A stretch of DNA of 64,000 nucleotides from Rubrivirga marina (lineage in GTDB: Bacteria; Bacteroidota; Rhodothermia; Rhodothermales; Rubricoccaceae). A program made the position numbers and the translations under genes. The notes beneath the pieces are model-generated. The model was not told the origin of the DNA. It saw only the letters and a list, made by a program, of their open reading frames with translations, and ran no database searches. Shown here piece by piece: positions 49,627-58,167 of the stretch; within the stretch, counting starts at the first letter, position 1; every line of letters begins with the position of its first letter. The stretch covers positions 1,683,154 to 1,747,153 of the forward strand of contig NZ_MQWD01000001.1 of assembly GCF_002283365.1 (NCBI RefSeq), read 5' to 3'.

Positions 49627-50128
49627 CTACTCGACGTAGCCGAGCTTGCTCTGGCGCCGGTCGCGGCGCTGCGGGCGCTGGACCACGACCTCCGGCTCGC
49701 ACACGCCGGCGTCGTAGTCGCCGACCTCGCGGATCACCTCGTCCCGGCTCGCCTCGACGCGCCGGCCCTCGAGCTCGCTCGCGATGACGCGGACGATGAG
49801 GCCGTTGAGCGGGGTCACCTGGTAGCGGGCGGTCTTCGGCTCGGCGTTGGGGAGGCCGACGCCGCTGTCGTCGGTCAGGAAGAGGTGACGGGACTGGGTC
49901 AGCACGGCGGGGCGCGCGTGACGTACTCGGCCTCGTCGGCCACGCCGGAGGCGGCGACGGGGTAGAGGCGGAGGCCGCGCGCGCGGGCCTCGCGGACGGC
50001 GGCCAGCGTCCGGTCCACGCGGTCGTCGTGCGGCGGGGCATCGGCGACGAGGAAGGCGACGCGGGCGGCCGTCCGGTCCGCCAGTCGAGGTCGAGCGCGG
50101 CCTCGAGCGCCTCCCCCTTGCGATCGGT
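49627..50128 (-). pseudogene. Remnant of a von Willebrand factor A domain protein
   Basis: Three minus-strand fragments in different frames reconstruct the end of a vWA protein. They are GEALEAALDLDWR; then ARVAFLVADAPPHDDRVDRT to LRLYPVAASGVADEAEYVTR; then LTQSRHLFLTDDSGVGLPNAEPK to the TAG at 49627. Two frameshifts and loss of the N-terminal part make it non-functional. The last fragment alone reads as an intact 92-residue ORF but is not a real separate gene. Confidence 0.75.
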
Positions 50129-50156
50129 GAAGAAACGGCGGAGGGAGAACGTTATC

Positions 50157-50166
50157 TGTTGCAACA
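50157..50166. promoter_or_regulatory. TGTTGCAACA palindrome upstream of the SnoaL-like gene
   Basis: Perfect 10-bp palindrome in a short AT-rich stretch (GTTATCTGTTGCAACAAATA), 38 nt before the ATG at 50205. Could be an operator. Confidence 0.3.
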
Positions 50167-50204
50167 AATACCTATGCCTCAACCCACTCCCCCCCCCCAC
50201 CCCC

Positions 50205-50567
50205 ATGGCCACGCTCCGCGACAAGGTCGACGACCTCAACAACCGCATCCTCCAGGGCGACATCCTCGGCGCCTTCGAGGACTACTACCACGACGACGTC
50301 GTGATGACCGACGCCGGCCAAGAGCCGCGCGTCGGCAAGGACGTCAACCGGACCTACGAGGAGGCCTTCGTCAACGGCCTCACCGAGTTCCGCGGCGCCG
50401 AGGTCAAGGGCGTCGGCGTTGACGAGGAGGCCGGCAAGGCCCTCGTCGAGTGGCACTTCGACTTCACCCACGCCGACTATGGCGACCAGAAGTACGACCA
50501 GGTCGCCGTCCAGACCTGGGAGGACGGCCAGGTCGTCGACGAGAAGTTCTACAAGCTGATCGTCTGA
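50205..50567 (+). CDS. SnoaL-like/NTF2-fold protein
   Basis: 120 residues. N-terminal helix (LRDKVDDLNNRILQGDILGAF), YYHDDVVMTDAGQEPRVGKD and strands ending KYDQVAVQTWEDGQVVDEKF. This is the SnoaL/NTF2 fold, cytoplasmic (no signal). No catalytic residues can be assigned. The ATG at 50205 is preferred because the upstream sequence is an AT-rich control region and part of the vWA remnant. Confidence 0.85.
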   Translation: MATLRDKVDDLNNRILQGDILGAFEDYYHDDVVMTDAGQEPRVGKDVNRTYEEAFVNGLTEFRGAEVKGVGVDEEAGKALVEWHFDFTHADYGDQKYDQVAVQTWEDGQVVDEKFYKLIV

Positions 50568-50586
50568 GCCCCGCGCTCCGTACGAC

Positions 50587-50621
50587 ACGGCCCGCCTCGG
50601 TTCATCACCCGGGCGGGCCGT
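50587..50621. terminator. Terminator after the SnoaL-like gene
   Basis: 10-bp arms ACGGCCCGCC (50587-50596) and GGCGGGCCGT (50612-50621) around a loop containing CGG. 19 nt after the stop; a divergent relative of the palindrome family. Confidence 0.55.
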
Positions 50622-50666
50622 CCTATGTCGGCGCGGTCGCGGAATCGGCCCGGCCGTCCGCCGGGG

Positions 50667-51104
50667 CTAGTACGGCGGGTTGAGCGTCTCCGGGTCGGCC
50701 GGGGCGTTCGTGAGCTCCCAGTCCTCGAACCGGGCGAGGTCGTCGCGGATGGCCTTCATGATGTACGCGACGACGACGGCGTCGTCCAAGAAGCCCGTTC
50801 CGAGGATGAAGTCCGGGATCAGGTCGGCGGGGGTCACGAAGTAGAGCAGGCCGGCCGCGACGAACACGATGCTCTTCCACGGGAGGTGCCGGTACTCGCC
50901 CTTGGCGACCGCGCCGGCGAGGCGGACGAGGCGGGGGACGTCGGCGCGGAGCGAGCCGATCCGGCTACGGTCTTCCCGGAGCTGGGACTGCGCGCGGCGG
51001 ATGACGGCGCGGAGCCGGCTTGGGTGGTCGGCGAGCTCCTCGGCGTCCTCGCGGACGAGGCGGAGGCCGCGGCGGGCGGTGGAGCGGTCGGAAGAAGAGG
51101 CCAC
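50667..51104 (-). CDS. YkvA/DUF1232 family membrane protein
   Basis: 145 residues. Two hydrophobic spans: WKSIVFVAAGLLYFVTPADLIPDFI, which contains the family motif YFVTPADLIPDF, and FLDDAVVVAYIMKAI. The N-terminal 50 residues are helical and charged. Function unknown. Convergent with the SnoaL-like gene and divergent from the Asp-box gene. Confidence 0.87.
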   Translation of the reverse strand: MASSSDRSTARRGLRLVREDAEELADHPSRLRAVIRRAQSQLREDRSRIGSLRADVPRLVRLAGAVAKGEYRHLPWKSIVFVAAGLLYFVTPADLIPDFILGTGFLDDAVVVAYIMKAIRDDLARFEDWELTNAPADPETLNPPY

Positions 51105-51214
51105 GTCGGGTCGGGGGAGGCGTGGGCATGGTACGTCGCGGAGGCCCCACGGTTGCCAGCCGGCTCCGTCCGCCCCCCGCCGGCCGGGTACCTTCCAGCG
51201 ACTCCCCCAGACCG

Positions 51215-54193
51215 ATGCGCCGCGTTTCCGCTTTCGCCCTCCTCGCCCTGCTCGCGAGTTTCGCCGACGCCCAAAACGTCGATCCCGTCGTCCACCTCCC
51301 CAACGACGTCGCGCCGACGCCGGCGGCCGAGCGGCTGGAGGCGGCCGCTCAGCGCGAGCGGCTGGCCGAGGCGTCGCCCGTCGCCGAGGTCCCGTTCCGC
51401 TCCGTCGGCCCGACGGTCATGAGCGGGCGCGTGACCGCCGTCGAGGGGCGCCCCGGCGACCCGTCCACGTTCTACGTCGCCTACGCCTCGGGCGGGCTGT
51501 GGGTCACGGACAACGGCGGCGCCAGCTTCGTCCCGCTCTTCGACCACATGCCGACGATCACGATCGGCGACCTCGACGTGGACTGGCGCGACCCCGAGGG
51601 CGACGGACCGACGCTGTGGGTGGGCACCGGCGAGGCCAACTCGTCGCGGTCGTCGTACGCCGGGACGGGCGTCTACCTCAGCCGCGACGGCGGCGCGACC
51701 TGGGAGCACGTCGGGCTCGAAGAGACCCAGCACATCGGCCGCGTCGCGGTCCACCCCGACGACCCGCAGACGGTCTACGTCGCGGCCACTGGCCACCTCT
51801 ACTCGCCGAACCCGGAGCGCGGCGTCTACCGCACGACCGACGGCGGCGCGACGTGGGAGAGGACGCTCTTCGTGGACGACGACACGGGCGCCATCGACCT
51901 GATCCTCGACCCGACGAACTCGGATCGCGTCTACGCCGCGACGTGGACCCGAAGCCGCCGCGCGTGGGACTTCCGCGAGGGCGGCCCCGGCTCGGCCATC
52001 TGGGCGAGCGACGACGGCGGCGCGACCTGGGAACGCCTGAGCGTCGAGGGCTCCGGCTTCCCGACCGGCGCGACGGTCGGGCGGATCGGTCTCGACGCCC
52101 ACCCGAGCGGCGTGCTCTACGCCGTCGTCGACAACCAGGCGCGGCGGCCGGACGAGCCGGACGACGACGAGCCGGCCGTCACCCGTGACCGCCTCCGCAC
52201 GATCTCGCGGGCCGACTTCCTCGAGCTGGCCGAGGAGGACCTCAACGCGTTCCTCGACGCCAACAACGTCCCCTACAGCTACACCGCCGAGTCGATCCTC
52301 GAGGACGTCCGCGATGGCCGTCTCGACCCGGCCGACCTCATCGCGTTCCTGGAGGACGCCAACGCCCAGCTCTTCGACACGCCTGTGATCGGGGCCGAGG
52401 TCTACCGCTCCGACGACGGCGGCCGGAGCTGGACCCGGACGCACGAGGACACGCTCGACGACCTGTTCTACTCGTACGGCTACTACTTCGCCATCGTCCG
52501 CGTCGACCCGGCCGACGCCGACCGCGTCTACGTCCTGGGCGTCCCGCTCGTGGCGAGCGTCGACGGCGGCGCGACGTGGGAGCGCGCCGACGCCGAGCAC
52601 GTCCACGTCGACCACCACGACCTCTGGTTCGACCCCGAGCGGCCCGGGTTCGCGCTGTCTGGCAACGACGGCGGCCTCAACCTGACCTACGACGGCGGCG
52701 CGACGTGGACGAAGCTCAACCGTCCGGCCGTCGGCCAGTTCTACACCGTCCAGGTCGACGACGCCGAGCCGTACAACGTCTACGGCGGGCTCCAGGACAA
52801 CGGCGTGTGGGTCGGCCCGAGCACCTACGAGCCGTCGCCCGAGTGGCGGGCCGAGGGCGACTACCCGTACCGCCGGCTGTTCGGCGGCGACGGGATGCAG
52901 GTCCAGGTCGACGAGCGCGACGGGACGGTCTACACCGGCCTCCAGTTCGGCAACTACGTCCGCACGACGCGCGACGGCGGCCCCATCGAGCGGACCGTGC
53001 CGGAGCACGAGCTCGGCGAGCGGCCGTTCCGGTTCAACTGGCAGGCGCCGATCTGGCTCAGCCGCCATCTCCCGGATGTCCTCTACATGGGCTCGGACAA
53101 GGTCCACCGCTCGCTCGACCGCGGCGAGACGTGGGAGGCGCTCTCCGAGGATCTCACCGGCGGCGGCCGGCCCGGGGACGTGCCGTACGGGACGCTCACG
53201 AGCCTCCACGAGTCGCCGTTCGAGTTCGGCCTGCTGGCGGCCGGCACCGACGACGGCCACGTCTGGGTGACGGAGGACGGCGGCCGGACGTGGCGCGACC
53301 GCTCGGCCGGCCTGCCCGAGGATCTGTGGGTAAGCCGCGTCGAGCTCTCCGGCCACGAGACGCGCCGGCTCCTCGTCGCGCTCAACGGTTACCGCTGGGA
53401 CCACTTCGACAGCTACGTCTACCGCTCCGACGACCTCGGGCGGACGTGGGAGCGGATCGGCCTCGACCTGCCCGCCGAGCCGGTCAACGTGGCGAAGGAG
53501 GACCCGCACAACCCGGACGTCCTCTACGTCGGAACCGACGGCGGGCTCTACGTCTCGCTCGACGGCGGCCAGTCGTTCTCGGCCTTCCACGGCCAGCGCG
53601 CCCGCCTCGGCACCGAGGTGGAGGAGGCCGGGCCGTTCGACGAGGTCGAGGAAGGCTCGCGGTTGCCGTACGTGCCGGTCCACGACCTCGTGGTGCAGGC
53701 GCGCGAGCGCGACCTCGCCGTCGGCACGCACGGCCGGTCGCTGTGGATCGCTGACGTGGGCCTCGTGAGCCGGCTCACGGCCGACGTGATGGCGCGGACG
53801 CTCCACGTCTTCCCGCCCGACACGCTGGAGCATCAGTCCAACTGGGGCGAGCGTGGCTACACCTGGTCCGACCCGAGCGAGCCGTCCGTCGATGTCGGGT
53901 ACTGGACGACGGCGGCGGGCACGGCCCGCGTCCGCGTGCTCGACGCCGACGGCGGGGTCGTCCGCCAGTGGGACGACGCGGCGGAGCCCGGCCTCAACCT
54001 GATGGCCTACAACCTCGTCTCGGACGAGGCCCTCGAAGACGACGCCGAGGCGGGCGAAGACACAGGCGCCTTCTACCTCGTGCCGGGCACGTACACGGTC
54101 GAGGTGTCCGTCGGCGGCGCGACGGCAACGGCGCCGCTCGTCGTCGAGCCCGGCCCCGAGCTACGGAGCCGAGCGCGGAAGAAGATGCCGTAG
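51215..54193 (+). CDS. Secreted Asp-box (BNR/sortilin-like) beta-propeller protein
   Basis: 992 residues from the ATG at 51215. Signal peptide MRRVSAFALLALLASFADAQ. At least eight Asp-box repeats of the form S-x-D-x-G-x-(T/S)W are visible (LSRDGGATWEHV, RTTDGGATWERT, ASDDGGATWERL, RSDDGGRSWTRT, ASVDGGATWERA, LTYDGGATWTKL, RSLDRGETWEAL, VTEDGGRTWRDR, RSDDLGRTWERI). Together they make two stacked propellers as in VPS10/sortilin-like bacterial proteins. A helical insert (about residues 325-390) and a C-terminal beta domain follow. Such proteins are usually called glycosyl hydrolases, but no catalytic residues can be named. No T9SS tail is visible. Confidence 0.85.
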   Translation: MRRVSAFALLALLASFADAQNVDPVVHLPNDVAPTPAAERLEAAAQRERLAEASPVAEVPFRSVGPTVMSGRVTAVEGRPGDPSTFYVAYASGGLWVTDNGGASFVPLFDHMPTITIGDLDVDWRDPEGDGPTLWVGTGEANSSRSSYAGTGVYLSRDGGATWEHVGLEETQHIGRVAVHPDDPQTVYVAATGHLYSPNPERGVYRTTDGGATWERTLFVDDDTGAIDLILDPTNSDRVYAATWTRSRRAWDFREGGPGSAIWASDDGGATWERLSVEGSGFPTGATVGRIGLDAHPSGVLYAVVDNQARRPDEPDDDEPAVTRDRLRTISRADFLELAEEDLNAFLDANNVPYSYTAESILEDVRDGRLDPADLIAFLEDANAQLFDTPVIGAEVYRSDDGGRSWTRTHEDTLDDLFYSYGYYFAIVRVDPADADRVYVLGVPLVASVDGGATWERADAEHVHVDHHDLWFDPERPGFALSGNDGGLNLTYDGGATWTKLNRPAVGQFYTVQVDDAEPYNVYGGLQDNGVWVGPSTYEPSPEWRAEGDYPYRRLFGGDGMQVQVDERDGTVYTGLQFGNYVRTTRDGGPIERTVPEHELGERPFRFNWQAPIWLSRHLPDVLYMGSDKVHRSLDRGETWEALSEDLTGGGRPGDVPYGTLTSLHESPFEFGLLAAGTDDGHVWVTEDGGRTWRDRSAGLPEDLWVSRVELSGHETRRLLVALNGYRWDHFDSYVYRSDDLGRTWERIGLDLPAEPVNVAKEDPHNPDVLYVGTDGGLYVSLDGGQSFSAFHGQRARLGTEVEEAGPFDEVEEGSRLPYVPVHDLVVQARERDLAVGTHGRSLWIADVGLVSRLTADVMARTLHVFPPDTLEHQSNWGERGYTWSDPSEPSVDVGYWTTAAGTARVRVLDADGGVVRQWDDAAEPGLNLMAYNLVSDEALEDDAEAGEDTGAFYLVPGTYTVEVSVGGATATAPLVVEPGPELRSRARKKMP

Positions 54194-54386
54194 GCCGGTG
54201 GAGGGAGGGGGGCGCCGACGAGGTGCCCGACGTCGGCCGCCTCGGGCGCTGTGTCGGACGAGTCCGACACGGCGGCGGTCGACGATCCGACGGGGAGGGG
54301 AGGGGATGTCCGCTGGTGACGGGGCACTATGTCTAGGAGGTTGAGAGCCGGGCCCACGCCCTTCTCTCCCTCTCCACCTCCCACAC

Positions 54387-57209
54387 ATGACCCCTCGATA
54401 TTCCACCGCGTCCGTGCTCGGGCGGCTCCGCGGCCTCGTCTTCCTTTTTTCCCTTCTGTTCGCCGGCTCGGCGAGCGCGCAGGGCGGCGCCGTTCTCGGC
54501 GAGACGCTCCAGGACGTGCTCGCCGAAGTCGGTCCCCTCACCCCGGTCGAGATCGTCGTGACCTTCGACCAGCAGGGCCCCCTCTCCTTCGTCCAGCGGA
54601 CGGCGCTCTCAGCGCTCGGCGGCGGCGGCGTCTTCTTCGAGAGCCTTCCGATGGCGGGCATCGTCGCGCTCCCGGCCCAGATCGGTCAGATCGCCCAACT
54701 CCCCGGCGTCGCGTCGGTGTGGCTGAACGAGGAACTGACCTACTTCAACGAGGGCTCACGCCAGATCACCGGCGTCGACCGGCTCCGCACCGACCCCTCA
54801 TTCCGGACGAGCCAGGGCCTCCCGTACTCGGGGCAGGGCGTGACCGTCGTCGTCAACGACTCGGGCATCGACGCGACCCACGCCGACCTGCCGATGGGGT
54901 CGAAGGTCGTCGCCAACGTCCAGGGCGCCACGAACCTCAACGCGGTCTCGACGCTCCTCCCGATCACATACATCGAGGGGACGCCCAACACCGACACGAA
55001 CTCGGGCCACGGCACGCACTGTGCCGCGACCGTCGCCGGCCTCGGCGTGCGGAGCGCGGGCCAGCACGCGGGCGTCGCCCCGGGCGCCGACCTCGTCGGC
55101 TACGGCTCGGGCGCCGTCATCGCCATCCTCGACGGGCTCGGTGGCTTCGACTACGCGATCACCCACCAGTTCAGCTTCCAGAACCCGATCCGCGTCATCA
55201 CCAACTCGTGGGGCTCCGACGGCGAGTTCGCCCCGGAGAGCCCGATCGTCCAGGCGAGCTACCGGGCCTACCAGCGCGGGATCGTCACGCTGTTCGCGGC
55301 CTCGAACAGCGGCCCGGGCGAGGACACGCACAACATCTACGCGCAGGCCCCCTGGGTCCTGTCGATCGGCGCCGGCGACAAGATCGGCGGCCTCGCCAGC
55401 TTCTCGAGCCGCGGCAAGAAGGGCGAGGGCTACGACTTCCAGACCTTCGACGGCCAGACCTGGACCTACAAGAACGACATCACGGTCGTCGGCCCCGGCG
55501 TCGACATCATCTCGGCACGCGCCGCGACGAACCTCGGCGCCAACGGCGGCGACGCCGACGTCGACGCGATCCCGCCGGCCCAGCTCCCGTTCTACACGAT
55601 GATCTCGGGGACGTCGATGTCGACCCCGCACGTGGCCGGGATCGTGGCCCTGATGCTCGAGGCTGACCCGACGCTCGGGCCGCTCGACGTCAAGCGGATC
55701 CTCCAGGAGACCGCCACCAACATGCCCGGCCGGGAGGCCTGGGAGGTCGGCGGCGGCTACGTCAACGCCTACGCCGCCGTCGCGGCCGTCCTCGGGCGCG
55801 ACGTGAGCTCGGCCGGGTTCGTCAACAACCTCCGGACGTTCAACGCCAACGCCCTCACGACGCCGGGCTCGGCCTTCACCGTCGATCTCGACTTCTCGCC
55901 GGTCGGCGAGCGCGAGGTCCACGAGTTCCAGGTCGGGTCGGACGTGTCGCTCGTCAAGGCCCGCGCCATCGTGCCCTCGAACACGATCGCCGTCGTCCTC
56001 GAGTCGCCGACCGGCAAGCGGTACGGCTCGGGCATCACGCTCCCGCTCCTCGGCGAGATCGCCGGGACCTCAGGCCCGGGCGAGCCGGGGACGTGGAAGG
56101 TCTACATCTCCGGCATCGGCTCGGTCTCGGGCGTCGGGCTCGACCCGCTCGGCGTGACGAACGGGACAGCGCTCCCGGGCACGATCTCGGTCGACGTCGA
56201 GACGGTCCGGACGAGCGGGTTCTCCGGCCTCGGTGACATCGCCGGGCACCCCGCACAGGCGTTCATCCAGAACGGTGTCTCGCGGCGCGTCATCGATGGC
56301 CGTGCGAACGGGACGTTCGGGCCGAACGCCCCGCTCCTCCGCCAGGAGCTCGCGCAGTTCCTTGTCATGGGAGCCGGCGTCCGCCAGACGATCGGGTCGC
56401 CGGTCTTCACCGACGCCGTCGCGACCGGGCTCGCGCCGTACGCCCGGGCCGTCGCCGCCAGCGGCGCCGCGCTGAAGGACCGGCAGGGCTTCGCGCCCGG
56501 CCTCGTCCGTCTCCAGAACGGCCAGTTCAACGGGACCGGGACGGTCAACCGCGCCGACCTCGCGTACTCGCTCGTGGGGGCCCTGGGGCTCCACGGCGTG
56601 GCATCTGGCTACACCGGCGACGTGTTCGTCTCCTACGACGGCCAGCGGATCAAGCTCTCCGACTCGAACGCGATCCCGCAGAGCCTCAGGGGTTACGTCC
56701 AGCTCGCGCTCGACGCCGGGCTCCTCAACGCCCGGTTCGCGCTCACGCAGGGGCCGTTTGACCTCGAGCCCAAGCTCACGGCCAGCTTCTCGCCGGGCGA
56801 AACCGTCACGCGCGGAGCCTACGCCGTCGCCGCCGTCCGCCTGCTCGACGTCTACGGCCCGACCGACCCGGCCGCGCAGTCGACGAACGGTGGGACGCAA
56901 TCGTCGGGCTTCGGTCTCCCGGCCCTCGCCACGGCCGATGACGCCGGCGCCCTCGCCCTCGACGGCGCTGCGCCGAACCCGACCGCGGGCCGCGCCCGGA
57001 TTGCGTTCTCGCTCGCTGAGGCCGGCCTGGCCCGCCTCGCCGTCTACGACCTGCTCGGCCGTGAGGTCGCCGTCCTCGCCGACGGCCCGCTCGCCGAGGG
57101 CGCCCACGAGGTGAGCCTCGACGCGTCGGCCCTCGCGACTGGCTCCTACGTGTACCGGCTCACGGCCGGTGACCAGTCGCTCGTCCGCCAGCTGACGGTG
57201 GTGAGGTAA
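54387..57209 (+). CDS. Secreted S8 subtilase with SLH repeats and T9SS C-terminal sorting domain
   Basis: 940 residues. Signal peptide to about residue 32 (LFAGSASAQ). An inhibitor-like prodomain is followed by the subtilase domain with Asp158 (VVVNDSGID), His208 (SGHGTHCAATVAG) and Ser410 (SGTSMSTPHVAG). A beta domain resembling the proprotein-convertase P domain runs from about 490 to 610. Next come SLH-like repeats (616 to about 835; GRANGTFGPNAPLLRQELAQF). The last 85 residues (855-940, LDGAAPNPTAGRARIAFSLA, VYDLLGREVA, GSYVYRLTAG) are a type A T9SS sorting domain. Exported and then secreted or surface-anchored by T9SS. Confidence 0.94.
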   Translation: MTPRYSTASVLGRLRGLVFLFSLLFAGSASAQGGAVLGETLQDVLAEVGPLTPVEIVVTFDQQGPLSFVQRTALSALGGGGVFFESLPMAGIVALPAQIGQIAQLPGVASVWLNEELTYFNEGSRQITGVDRLRTDPSFRTSQGLPYSGQGVTVVVNDSGIDATHADLPMGSKVVANVQGATNLNAVSTLLPITYIEGTPNTDTNSGHGTHCAATVAGLGVRSAGQHAGVAPGADLVGYGSGAVIAILDGLGGFDYAITHQFSFQNPIRVITNSWGSDGEFAPESPIVQASYRAYQRGIVTLFAASNSGPGEDTHNIYAQAPWVLSIGAGDKIGGLASFSSRGKKGEGYDFQTFDGQTWTYKNDITVVGPGVDIISARAATNLGANGGDADVDAIPPAQLPFYTMISGTSMSTPHVAGIVALMLEADPTLGPLDVKRILQETATNMPGREAWEVGGGYVNAYAAVAAVLGRDVSSAGFVNNLRTFNANALTTPGSAFTVDLDFSPVGEREVHEFQVGSDVSLVKARAIVPSNTIAVVLESPTGKRYGSGITLPLLGEIAGTSGPGEPGTWKVYISGIGSVSGVGLDPLGVTNGTALPGTISVDVETVRTSGFSGLGDIAGHPAQAFIQNGVSRRVIDGRANGTFGPNAPLLRQELAQFLVMGAGVRQTIGSPVFTDAVATGLAPYARAVAASGAALKDRQGFAPGLVRLQNGQFNGTGTVNRADLAYSLVGALGLHGVASGYTGDVFVSYDGQRIKLSDSNAIPQSLRGYVQLALDAGLLNARFALTQGPFDLEPKLTASFSPGETVTRGAYAVAAVRLLDVYGPTDPAAQSTNGGTQSSGFGLPALATADDAGALALDGAAPNPTAGRARIAFSLAEAGLARLAVYDLLGREVAVLADGPLAEGAHEVSLDASALATGSYVYRLTAGDQSLVRQLTVVR

Positions 57210-57229
57210 CCCCCGGCGGACGACAGAGC

Positions 57230-57270
57230 GCGCGGGGCGTGGCCATCACGGTCGCGCCCCGCGCCGTTTT
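57230..57270 (+). terminator. Terminator of the subtilase gene
   Basis: 10-bp arms GCGCGGGGCG (57230-57239) and CGCCCCGCGC (57255-57264), then CGTTTTGGG. 20 nt after the stop. Confidence 0.7.
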
Positions 57271-57416
57271 GGGGGCCGGGTGCATTTGCCTTGGCGCCGA
57301 GGCGGACGGGGTGGGGCGATCCCCGGCATGGGGGGGGCGGGCTAACAGCCGCGCGCCGACCGGCGATACCCCGTGGGCTCGGGCCCGACGGGCCCCCCAC
57401 CACAGCACCGGGCTTC

Positions 57417-57566
57417 ATGTTCACTCTGTCCCTGGCCGTCGGCCTGGCCGCGCTCGCCGGATCTGTCGCCCTGTTCCGAGAGTCGAGGCGCGGGGAGGAC
57501 GCGGCGGACCTGCCGCCGAGCCACCCGTCGCTCCCGTCGCTCGCCGAGCCGAGGCGGACCGACTGA
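57417..57566 (+). CDS. Possible 49-residue single-span membrane protein
   Basis: ATG at 57417. One N-terminal span (MFTLSLAVGLAALAGSVALF), then a short polar, Pro-rich tail. Ends 5 nt from the convergent lipoprotein gene. No homologue recognised; coding status uncertain. Confidence 0.4.
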   Translation: MFTLSLAVGLAALAGSVALFRESRRGEDAADLPPSHPSLPSLAEPRRTD

Positions 57567-57571
57567 CCGGA

Positions 57572-58129
57572 TCAACGGCCGCGGGCTTTGTCGAAGGCCT
57601 CGGCCAATCGCTCGCCGGCCTCGCGGTCGAACTGCTCCAGCATCGGCTCGTCGTCGTTGCGGGAGCCGTCGAACGGCGACTCCCCGCCGTCCTCCATCTC
57701 GATCACGAGCCGGCCGTCCTCGTAGCGGACGTCGCGGACCTCGTCGAGCGGGACGCTCACGGCCATCGCGAGGCCCTGCGCCACGGCGCCCGTCACGGCT
57801 TGCGCGATGGTCCTTCCCAGGCCGCTCTCGTCTCCGGTCTCGTCGGCCATCTCCGACTGGATCCGCGCCCGGAGCTCCGGCGAGAGGCGCGTGTAGAGGA
57901 CGCTGTCGGTCACGCCGAGCTCGATCTCGCCGTCGCGCGTCGACACGGCGTCGATGGGCGTGCCCGGCAGGCGCGACGAGAGGTCGACGTCGTCGAGGTC
58001 GAAGTGGAGGTCGGACGTCTCGCGCTCGACCTCCTCGGCGACGTTCTCGTCGGGATCGGGTGATCCGCAGGCGGCGAGGGCCGACAGGCCGGCGACGCTG
58101 AGGAGGGCGGTGAGGAGGGAGCGGCGCAT
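57572..58129 (-). CDS. Lipoprotein of unknown function
   Basis: 185 residues from the ATG at 58129. Lipobox LSALAAC. The mature protein is acidic. One amphipathic helix (GLGRTIAQAVTGAVAQGLAMAV) lies between charged segments, and a helical C-terminus ends AEAFDKARGR. No family recognised. Follows the M28 peptidase gene by 38 nt on the same strand, so probably co-transcribed. Confidence 0.75.
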   Translation of the reverse strand: MRRSLLTALLSVAGLSALAACGSPDPDENVAEEVERETSDLHFDLDDVDLSSRLPGTPIDAVSTRDGEIELGVTDSVLYTRLSPELRARIQSEMADETGDESGLGRTIAQAVTGAVAQGLAMAVSVPLDEVRDVRYEDGRLVIEMEDGGESPFDGSRNDDEPMLEQFDREAGERLAEAFDKARGR

Positions 58130-58167
58130 GGCTCGGGGGGAGGGAGAAGACCCCGCTGGGACGCGGC

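Noticed and set aside
49627-49905. Separate 92-residue hypothetical gene
   Set aside because: Its sequence is the C-terminal part of a vWA protein whose preceding parts lie just upstream in other frames; treated as a pseudogene.
50834-53833. 999-codon minus-strand open frame opposite the Asp-box protein
   Set aside because: The plus strand encodes regular Asp-box repeats and a signal peptide; the minus frame has no domain pattern.
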